Made by a program: the position numbers and the translations under genes | NCBI GenBank assembly: GCA_907165275.2 | Contig: OU015653.1 | Span: 9,950,001 to 10,014,000, forward strand | Reading direction: 5' to 3' | Source of the DNA: Zygaena filipendulae | Lineage: Eukaryota; Arthropoda; Insecta; Lepidoptera; Zygaenidae | DNA length: 64,000 nucleotides | The notes under the pieces: generated by a model | Told to the model about the DNA's origin: nothing | What the model saw: only the letters and a program-made list of their open reading frames with translations | Database searches by the model: none | Part shown: positions 58,201 to 64,000 of the stretch, piece after piece | How positions within the stretch are numbered: position 1 is the first letter of the stretch | Layout: every line of letters begins with the position of its first letter

Positions 58201-61200
58201 ACTCAGAACATGTCCTTACATATTATGGTATAAAAAATCTTCCGCGGCGTCTGTCTGTCTATCTGTCTGTTCACGATAGACTCAAAATCTACTAAATGGA
58301 TTATCATGCAGTTTTGACCAATAGATAGAGTGATTCATGCGAAAGGTTTCGGCAAAAAAGTTGTCAAGGTTTTGTGTAAATTGGTTGAAATATAACCATG
58401 ATTGTTGAAAGTATCGGAAACAGTACTTTGTTGCGCTTCCTCGCGGTAACGACTCAACCGATCACAACAAAATTATGCATACCCATTGTCAGCGGTACTT
58501 TTTATCCCGGTATTCCCGCGGGAACTCCGAAATCACTGCGGGTGAAACCACGGGGCAGAGGTGAAAGAAATTTTAGAATCACAGTGAAACCAATTTATGA
58601 CGCAATTTTATTGCGGCCCTGTTAGTTAAAGATCACCGTTTAAAAAATTAACAAAAAAATTTTACTAAAACCAACTTTGTAGTTGGTTTTAGTAAAATTA
58701 CATTCAATTAATAACACACAAAATACACTTACACTAAAAAGTGAAAAATAACAAAATACCGATCGGTTTAAAGTCAGCGCCAAGCCCGCTTGTATCTGCC
58801 CGGAGCCTATTTGGCTTGGCACCTATGCTTGACACCGACTTGACTTAACCAATCGGTACCTATTTTGTTATTATTTTACTTTTTAGTGTAAGTGCATTTT
58901 TGTGTATTTTTATTATTACTTATTTATTTATTTATCCACAAATATACAATATAACTTATATAATTATGGCTTTTAAGTGGGTTGGTTTATAATTTATAAA
59001 GTGACAATTTATCTAATCGAATCACAAACCCTGAAATACTATATATTTGAAGAGTTCCCTCGATTTCTCCAAGATCCCATTATCAGACCCTGACTTCATG
59101 ACAGTAGGACCACCTCGAGAGTATACTACCCTTAAAACAAAAAAAGAATTTTTCAAATCGGTTCAGCCGTCTTCGAGTAGGTAATCGCGGAACAAACATA
59201 CCAAAAAACAACATATAGTCGACTCGAGAACCTACTTCTTTTTGGAAGTCGGTTAAAAAAGATCTTTCCTTCATTATTTATTATAATACCGTGGGAAATC
59301 CGAGATAAAAAGTATCCTGTATCCCTGACAACGTTCATGCCAAATTTCATCCAAATCCGTTCGGCCGTTTTCGCGTGATTGAGTAACAAACATCCAAACA
59401 TCCACACTTTCACATTTATAATATTAGTAGGATATTATTATTCTTTTTTTTATGTTTAATTGTATATCTTTTGATAGGGACCAATAATCCGTTCGGCCGT
59501 TTTCGCGTGATTGAGTAACAAACATCCAAACATCCACACTTTCACATTTATAATATTAGTAGGATATTATTATTATTTTTTTTTATGTTTAACCCTAGAA
59601 AGATATAATCATATTTTGATGTACGTAGAAGATAATCATGCGTAAAATTGACGCATAAAATTTAAGTAGTAGTAATGTGATTTTTTATTTATTGATTTAA
59701 ATAAACTTTACCAGTATTATTTTTTTACACTCTGATAAAATGATAAATACCATAATTAGTATATTTATATTTATTTATTATATAAAAACAAGACCGAACC
59801 ATAAAACGTCTTAAAAAATCACCAAAAATTTGGAATTTTTTTTCTTTTATCACAAATAACTTTTTTTTCCTAATTATCAGCCATTTTAAGTTATTAACTC
59901 AGAAATAAAGACATTATATATATCAAATGATAGGAACATACAGTTATATTCCAATAAGTCAGATACAACTTGCTTCCATATCTAGGTATATTATGTTGTC
60001 GGCAAATAGATTTTTTTGCATTTTCACGATGAATTTGCCTTTCGTCGTATTTTTTCCTCACTGCTGTCATCATCAAGATGCCAATCAAAGCACGGATTCA
60101 TTCATTCTTGCCACGAAATGTAGCAACAAACATAGATTTCCGTTCCAACGATATCTCGGTATTAGTCCATCTTACAATTTCGATAGATATTATTTCATAA
60201 GTAAAAAAAAAAATTATCTTGAGAGGATCATGTACATGTCGGACTCCTTTGACATCTAACAATATTCAGTGCTGATATTCTGCTACGTCTTGTGACCTTC
60301 AAAGTCGACCAGCAACCCTTGCCTCTAACAGTCCGCTTTGGCAAGTTTAGTATTCGATGAGAAGCCGAGGAAGAAGCCAGTTGCTGAATCATTTCTTCGT
60401 GTAAGGGTTCGTTTCTGCTGGACGTCACCTTGTCTTTTCTCTCCTTAGTCATAAAACCTTTTTCGAAGTCACTCTGCACGTCGTCTTCACTCTCATGTCC
60501 TCACAGACGGCTTCGTCATCACGCTCTAAAAAAACGCTGAGGATTCGATCTTCTCCCAAAATTCTACTGTCCATTATCGCATTATTTTATCAGGATATCT
60601 ACGAAAATATATAAATAATACATAAAATAAAGTAACAAGTATCATCAGATAAAAAAACAGCATGAATGTCTATTTAGGTCAAAATCTCAAAAATCACTTA
60701 AAAGATAATTATGCGTCATTTTGACTCACGTGGTAGTTATATTTCCAAATTGATGACACTTACCTCAGTGAGACATGCGCCTCACGGAAGGTCTAAGCAA
60801 CGTGAGAGATGTCCTAAAAGCACAGCAACAGATTCGAAAAATTAAAAACGAGAGAGCAATATTTCGAACGCATATGCGTCAATTTTACGCAGATTATCTT
60901 TCCAGGGTTAATTGTATATCTTTTGATAGGGACCAATAATAAATTTGCTTTAATGTACAACAACATACAACCATCTTTGATGACCATTTATAAGAGCGTC
61001 ATATAAACCTATTCGCACTGACAATAACTAGAAATTTTGTACCTATCATCCTAATACTATACAAAAAGCTTTTGCTAAAACCGAATGTGACACGACGTCA
61101 TAAGTCAAAGTTAACTCTTTTTTCAAAGTTGATCATTTAATGAGTCTTATTATAAAGCATATAGTAAGCATATAGTAGCAGATAATAAATAAAGATTACA

Positions 61201-61840
61201 AAAAAAAAATGTTAACAATAATTATAATACATTTTATTTTAGTTTTATGATTTCAAATCTATTACAGCGACCAACAACTACGTTCTCCCCGCCGGCTCTA
61301 CCATAGTTATTGGCACATTAAAACTCCATCGAGATCCCAAATACTACAAGAATCCTAATGTTTTCAATCCGGACAACTTCCTGCCAGAAAACACTCAGGA
61401 AAGACATTACTACAGCTACATACCATTCAGTGCTGGACCTAGGAGTTGCGTTGGTGAGTACATCGCATTTAAAGTGGCCATACCTAAATGTTGCAATTTT
61501 TTAATCCACAGTTAAAAAAATAAACATTCTAATTTCTAACTAAACTACACCATCAATATTATAATCATCAGTTGTATGAATCTGTCAATAATTACTGTAA
61601 TCTTTGCATAATTTTCACTCAGTTTGCGTTTGTAAATTACCTCATTAATTTGTTTCAGGTCGAAAGTATGCTTTACTGAAACTGAAAGTGTTACTAGCGA
61701 CAATACTGCGCAACTACAAGACAATATCTGTAGTGCCCGAAGAAGAATTCAAACTGCAAGCCGACATCATACTAAAAAGGAGCGACGGTTTCAGAGTCAG
61801 GATTGAACCTAGGAACAGGGTTCCCATGAGTACTGCCTAA
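46281..61840 (+). CDS. CYP4G: cytochrome P450, CYP4G family (cuticular hydrocarbon synthesis)
   Basis: An ER-anchored haem monooxygenase. Insect CYP4G enzymes turn long-chain aldehydes into cuticular hydrocarbons in oenocytes, using P450 reductase. Ten coding exons: 46,281-46,491; 51,370-51,567; 52,178-52,360; 54,335-54,404; 55,833-55,959; 56,458-56,647; 57,352-57,464; 57,939-58,176; 61,268-61,453; 61,659-61,840. All introns are GT-AG and the frame stays open for 565 residues. Seen: membrane anchor at about 17-35; [12 protein letters not shown] hinge; helix-C WRSHR 140-144; I-helix [10 protein letters not shown] 363-372; ESLR 422-425; haem loop [11 protein letters not shown] 496-506 with Cys504. 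The extra charged segment at about 280-330 ([18 protein letters not shown], then LDFNDEND) is the CYP4G insertion between helices G and H and explains the length above the usual ~500. No break was found, so the gene looks functional. Confidence 0.93.
46700..46765 (+). repeat. decayed hairpin-repeat fragment in CYP4G intron 1
   Basis: CCTGCGGTTTCAATCGCATT and GGAATTCCCACAGGAA are recognisable. The remainder is lost. Confidence 0.5.
46795..47190 (-). mobile_element. minus copy of the GGTTCCGTACC-type repeat
   Basis: It begins AATCGGCCAAGTGCG, the reverse of the CGCACTTGGCCGG end, and closes with GACGAACAGAAAGACACGCG and CTTAAGCCC. The inner part differs from the copy at 15,810, indicating a separate subfamily. 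Confidence 0.6.
47610..48240 (+). repeat. two CCGCGG-hairpin repeats in CYP4G intron 1
   Basis: The first (47,611-47,810) starts CTAGCTGTTTCCCGCGG with intact GGAGTTCCCGCGGGAATTCC and ends TTAGAATATTAGTA. The second (about 48,085-48,240) lacks the hairpin but keeps TTCCCGCGGAAATTCC and the distal CGGTTGAATAGTTAAGG. Confidence 0.75.
48880..50535 (-). mobile_element. 5'-truncated jockey/CR1-like LINE in CYP4G intron 1
   Basis: The minus strand encodes the second half of a non-LTR reverse transcriptase. [10 protein letters not shown] and [20 protein letters not shown] form motif [21 protein letters not shown] motif B, and [10 protein letters not shown] the catalytic YADD. A frameshift at a (GT)n run (50,169-50,178) separates motifs B and C. 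The C-terminal [26 protein letters not shown], stop, then [12 protein letters not shown] block continues to about 49,250, and an untranslated tail with an AATAAT-rich end reaches about 48,880. There is no endonuclease domain. It is dead, antisense to the host gene. Confidence 0.85.
49182..49210 (+). repeat. TG/CG dinucleotide microsatellite
   Basis: A GTGTGTGTGTGTG run interrupted by GCGCGCGC within the LINE 3' region. An alternating purine-pyrimidine tract. Confidence 0.9.
51215..51282 (+). repeat. LINE-tail-like end with AAATA microsatellite
   Basis: GTAATCTGTATTGTGTGCTT is followed by five to six AATA units (51,259-51,281), like the 3' end of a LINE insertion. It lies shortly before coding exon 2. 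Confidence 0.55.
51770..52005 (+). repeat. variant hairpin-family repeat in intron 2
   Basis: It shares AGCTAATTAGCGATGAAAG, GGAGATTCACCCG and GTCCAGCCGTCCACGCGTGA, then TGCCGTG, with 31,692-31,980. Confidence 0.65.
52470..53205. repeat. several decayed hairpin-repeat pieces in intron 3
   Basis: Recognisable ends at 52,478-52,495 (TCCCCCGCGGTTTCACTCG, +), 52,842-52,868 (GAAGCCGCGGACACCAACTA, -), 52,880-52,960 (GTTGCTCCTCAAGG..., +) and 53,170-53,200 (GCAAAGCCGCGG, -). They are nested and truncated. Confidence 0.55.
53290..54050 (+). repeat. tandem array of ~145-bp units derived from the hairpin repeat
   Basis: It opens with an intact start (CTAGCTGACCCCCGCGG). The internal block GAGTTCCCGCGGGAAT...GGATAAAAAG then recurs with starts at 53,328, 53,445, 53,589, 53,738 and 53,882. 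Each block is followed by TCACT-CAG, TATAAGTGAAAGAATTTTCA and GTAGATCCAGAGATTA. The last unit reacquires a CCCGTGGTTTTACCCGCGGG hairpin, and the array ends at TTTATAATATTAGTA. It lies wholly in CYP4G intron 3. Confidence 0.85.
54472..54655 (+). repeat. CCGCGG-hairpin repeat in intron 4
   Basis: It starts at GTTCCCCGCGGTTTCACCCG. It includes GGAGTTCCCGCAGGAATTTC and GACAACGTGTATGCAAAATT, and ends near CATAATAGTAATGGA, about 68 bases after exon 4. Confidence 0.75.
54762..55090. mobile_element. SINE-like bit followed by two LINE tails in inverted arrangement
   Basis: CACACAGATCTACTTGATC at 54,770 repeats 10,050. A plus LINE 3' end, AGAATGCCTTAGGCATTAAG then TCCGCCTTTTGTAC with an AATAAATAAAT tail (about 54,900-54,992), is followed by a minus LINE 3' end, CTTTATTGCAC...GGCGAACTTAATGCCTTGCG (55,005-55,080). 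The two tails face each other. Confidence 0.7.
55185..55374 (-). repeat. CCGCGG-hairpin repeat, nearly complete minus copy
   Basis: It starts GATTTGATTTTTTGTTTATT and carries CTGGATCGATTTCAAAAATT and GGAATTCCCGCGGGAACTCC. It ends CGCGGGTGAAACCGCGTGGG and ACAGCTAGTA. It is the close sister of 21,646-21,825. Confidence 0.8.
55378..55515 (-). mobile_element. tRNA-derived SINE
   Basis: On the minus strand a tRNA-like head contains an A-box-like GATTGGCGTAGTATG and a perfect B box GGTTCGATTCC (55,442-55,452). A body with CACTTTGTGTGATGAACACA and GTTCCACTTTCCAGTCTG follows, with an AT-rich tail. It is not a functional tRNA. Confidence 0.7.
56200..56985 (-). repeat. three minus hairpin repeats around exon 6
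   Basis: Ends are seen at about 56,294-56,322 (GCGGTTGAAACCGTGTGG...AACTAGTA), 56,680-56,763 (TTACCGCGGGTGAAACCGCG, AGCTAGTA) and 56,795-56,980 (a TGTCTGTCTGTCTGTTCGCG distal part and a CCGCGGGTGAAACCGCGGGA end). The middle copy begins only some 30 bases after exon 6. Confidence 0.75.
57033..57300. repeat. relative of the 33.4 kb palindromic MITE
   Basis: AGTCCGTCGCGTAGATTAAT and GAACACGTATTTTTTT match the 33,385 end. AAATAACGGCGATA and TGACGTCAC lie in the centre, as in other copies. A GCGCGAGCCAAGCGAGCG motif near 57,267 is also found near 48,605. The right arm is not clear. Confidence 0.5.
57700..57917 (-). repeat. two minus hairpin-repeat copies before exon 8
   Basis: One truncated copy reaches AAAATTATCGCTTG near 57,787. 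The next (57,800-57,917) has GGAATTCCCGCGGGATCTCC and ends GGGTGAAACCGCGGGGAAGA plus GCTAGTA, just 22 bases before the exon 8 acceptor. Confidence 0.75.
58225..58565 (-). repeat. minus hairpin repeats in intron 8
   Basis: TCTGTCTGTCTATCTGTCTG starts a distal part at about 58,249. A second piece holds GGTATTCCCGCGGGAACTCC and GCGGGTGAAACCACGGGGCA, ending near 58,562 without AGCTAGT. Confidence 0.65.
58660..59255. mobile_element. second copy of the 7-8.3 kb inverted-repeat element, shorter
   Basis: The left arm ACACTAAAAAGTGAAAAATA and ACAAAATACCGATCGG (58,731-58,765) is inverted at 58,848-58,905 (CCAATCGGTACCTATTTTGT, TTTACTTTTTAGTGTAAGTG). The rest carries TTCCCTCGATTTCTCCAAGA and CAGCCGTCTTCGAGTAGG. 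It ends with GAACCTACTTCTTTTTGGAA and GTCGGTTAAAAAA. It lacks the 273-bp duplication of the 7 kb copy. Confidence 0.75.
59357..59588 (+). repeat. tandem duplication next to the piggyBac insertion
   Basis: CCGTTCGGCCGTTTTCGCGT starts at 59,357 and again at 59,489. Each unit runs through AACATCCAAACATCCACACT and TAATATTAGTAGGATATTAT to TATGTTTAA. The first unit continues as TTGTATATCTTTTGATAGGG and ACCAATAAT to 59,488. The second is cut at its TTAA by the transposon and its missing rest appears at 60,908-60,940. Confidence 0.9.
59593..60907 (-). mobile_element. internally deleted piggyBac transposon
   Basis: A 1,315-bp element flanked by TTAA on both sides (59,589-59,592 and 60,908-60,911), the piggyBac target duplication. 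Left end: 13-bp CCCTAGAAAGATA, a 32-bp spacer, then the 19-bp ATGCGTAAAATTGACGCAT (59,638-59,656). Right end, reversed: CCCTGGAAAGATA (60,895-60,907), a 3-bp spacer, then TGCGTAAAATTGACGCAT. The unequal spacers are the hallmark of the original piggyBac (left = transposase 3' side), whose full length is about 2.5 kb, so about 1.1-1.2 kb is missing. It sits in CYP4G intron 8, antisense to the gene. Confidence 0.92.
59894..60545 (-). pseudogene. piggyBac transposase remnant, catalytic core deleted
   Basis: Read on the minus strand, an N-terminal part (about 60,545-60,228) contains [33 protein letters not shown] and [17 protein letters not shown]. Across further frameshifts, [16 protein letters not shown] and [10 protein letters not shown] follow down to about 60,053. 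The frame then passes into [10 protein letters not shown] (about 59,994-60,023), which resembles the Cys-rich extreme C-terminus, but later Cys positions are replaced. So roughly the first third is joined to the last residues and the DDD catalytic domain is gone. It cannot encode transposase. Confidence 0.8.
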
Positions 61841-61953
61841 ACTTCGTTTTAATTTACTTATAAATCTATTAACATTTAGTTAAAGGTCTAAAGTATTCAG
61901 GTTCGAAAGCTACGTATATAATAATATTATGTAACGTTTCATAGTCATTTATT

Positions 61954-62442
61954 AATAAATAAGTACAAGAGTAGATTTGTCATTTTAGTGTAAGGGCGAT
62001 AATTTGCGGTTAAAATATAGTAATAACCTATATAAGTAGGTATTTAATAATGTATTCTTATGTGTTAATTATGGCAAAACATAATTACCTATTATTAGCC
62101 GCACTCAGAGATATTATAGGAATACATAAAATTTAGATTTTCTTCTCTTGTTCTTCTTCTTCAATTACCTACACATTGCGATTAATTTTTCCAATGTACC
62201 TACTATGTTTTAGCAATCAAAATAATGACGGCGAAACGCCAATGACTATGTTAGATTCCCCAAGCAATTAATGTAAAATCATTATGCAATTTAGAAATAA
62301 AACCGTTAAAAAAGAACGGCGGATAGGTACATGGAGACGAAATCAACTCGGATGTTATTTTGTTTGAATATTGAATAATTGATTATTATTTTGTTTAATT
62401 TAGTAAGTAGGTATTGTATATTTTAAAAGTTACACCAATAAA
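61954..62442 (+). terminator. CYP4G 3' UTR with poly(A) signals
   Basis: AATAAA occurs at 61,954-61,959, 62,295-62,300 and 62,437-62,442, giving a 3' UTR of about 140, 480 or 620 bases after the stop at 61,838-61,840. Which is used cannot be told. Confidence 0.5.
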
Positions 62443-62459
62443 TATTTTTTATGGCTCGG

Positions 62460-63510
62460 CCTTTGCTGTAGCCAACATTAAATACCTAAATATTTTTATT
62501 TTATTTTATGGAACTGCAATGACTTCCATACTTCGGTGTTTACTTTTATTAGAACGCCATCTGTGACCAGCGTGATTAACTATATACTCATTCGACTGCC
62601 CTACGGTAAAACCAAGTAACTGCAGCAGCTGAATAAATACAGGAGGAGCAAAAAACCGGAAATCGGTTTATTTAAAACAAACCTTCCATAGTTCAACGAT
62701 TTCCTTAATTTTAATTTATCTAAGACTAAAGCCTTTTTGATGGTTGTGAGTATGTAGCAACGGTAGATATGCGTAAAAATGGCAAAAATCCAAAAAAACT
62801 CATTTCGAAAAAAGTGATGAACTGCTTTGTTTTTTCATAGGTCTATAGAACTTATAGTAGCACCACAAAATTTTCCATCGCTGTCAGGGCTACCGAGAAG
62901 GACATAGGATTTTTTATCCCGGAATTCCCGCGGGAACTCGAAAGTTACCGCGAGTGAAATCGCGGAGAACACTGAGTTTAAAATTTTAAATACACTAAGG
63001 TATATTTTTAAAATGAACCAACTACTGTTTTATTCCATTTCTAGAATCATGGTAGCGTGTCAGTCAAGTTCGCTAAGCTTGTGCGACTTGGCAAGTTCAA
63101 GACGAATTAAAGAAATATTCAATTCAGTCAAGCCATTTCCAAGTTTTTGCACGGCATTTCATTTTAATATATGTACTTACAAATAGGAACTTTCCAGTAG
63201 ATATACTGGAAATAGAAAGGAAATAACGAAACAAAGTCGTTTATTCTCAGCGAACACAATTTCAAAATTATGATTTATCTTGAACATTTAGGTATCATTT
63301 TGATCAGGTATATACCTATTTTTCCAATTAATGATTTAAATCTATTTAATAACTTTTTTCTCACATTTCACTTTGAATTTGGTGATTCGCTCCATCTCAG
63401 TATATAAACTACCAACATGCGTAGATTCTTGAAAGAGTGCCATACTACCATGAATTCTTAATTCATAATAAACAGTAGATACAATACGTAGGTACAACGT
63501 ACAAACTAAT
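62460..63510. other. intergenic stretch with one hairpin-repeat copy
   Basis: A minus copy of the hairpin repeat lies at 62,885-62,980 (GGAATTCCCGCGGGAACTCG, CGCGAGTGAAATCGCGG, diverged end). The rest shows no gene. Frames are short and random. Confidence 0.5.
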
Positions 63511-63633
63511 ACATTTATTACCTATCTATGTAGTAACTATAGCAGATTAAGTAAAGTTAAATTACGTCGCGTTAATAGTTTAAACGCTTTACTATTAATG
63601 AACACATTCAAAAACTTGTAATTTGGAGATTAA

Positions 63634-63761
63634 TTAATTATTTGGTCCCTTTTTTCTAAATATAAAATACTCGATGGTCCATAGAACAACACATATGAGG
63701 CAACAAAAACTCATTGCCACGAAACAATACACGTAGCTTCCACTAGCGTCATATATAACAC
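63634..63761 (-). CDS. last coding exon of a probable monocarboxylate transporter (partial)
   Basis: On the minus strand an acceptor (TTATTTTCCAG, ending at 63,762) opens an exon reading (G)VIYDASGSYVYCFVAMS, then FCCLICVVLWTIEYFIFRKK and GPNN with a TAA at 63,634-63,636. A 'YD-SGSY' loop followed by one hydrophobic helix and a basic tail is the typical end (membrane segment 12) of SLC16-type transporters. The rest of the gene lies beyond the window, to the right. AATAAA on this strand at 63,514-63,519 could end it. Only one exon is seen, so the family call is moderate. Confidence 0.55.
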
Positions 63762-64000
63762 CTGGAAAATAATAATAAAAAAAATTAATTACTATATTTA
63801 CATATTTTGTACAATGAAAATAACTTTAACTTTAAAATAATGTGAGAAAAAATATTAGGTATACCTACTCATTTCAATACTTCAGTTAAAATGACCAGTA
63901 CGCTGATATAATTATATAGGAGTCCAAGCAAAAAGGTATACCAGTAGTGGGGTATTGAGTTAAGACTAGATTCAGTATCTAGAATAGTCAATTGATGTAA

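Overview
The window is nuclear DNA of a moth or butterfly (Lepidoptera). It is AT-rich, its coding exons are small and separated by canonical GT-AG introns, and it is full of short interspersed repeats of kinds I recognise from lepidopteran genomes: a SINE carrying GCAGGTGCGTTGCCGACC, elements ending in a GAGTCCGACTCGCAC palindrome, and a very common family with a CCGCGG-TTTCACC-CGCGG hairpin end. The protein-coding content is also insect-like. The species cannot be named from the sequence alone.

Layout. 1-26,200 is a gene desert of repeats and MITEs plus a few unique, GC-richer islands that may be regulatory. 26,488-27,708 (+) is an intronless asense-type proneural bHLH gene of the achaete-scute complex, with a TATA box upstream and K-box motifs in its 3' UTR. 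27,709-38,100 is intergenic. 38,143-40,897 (-) is a three-exon sugar/trehalose-transporter-like MFS gene of 508 residues. 45,673-62,442 (+) is a CYP4G-family cytochrome P450 of 565 residues, with one untranslated and ten coding exons. Its introns are crowded with repeats, a jockey/CR1-like LINE remnant, a tandem minisatellite-like array and an internally deleted piggyBac transposon. At the right edge, 63,634-63,761 (-) is the last coding exon of a probable monocarboxylate transporter.

The genes do not form one pathway. Asense is a neural-precursor transcription factor. CYP4G enzymes make cuticular hydrocarbons. The two transporters move sugars and probably small carboxylates. The linkage of asense to a CYP4G gene mirrors the Drosophila X-chromosome tip, where Cyp4g1 lies next to ase, so it is probably an old syntenic block that here holds an MFS transporter between the two.

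The strongest finding is the piggyBac copy at 59,593-60,907. It has intact asymmetric ends at TTAA, and an adjacent tandem duplicate preserves the empty target site. I saw no CRISPR array, no rRNA, no functional tRNA gene and no convincing new biochemical system.
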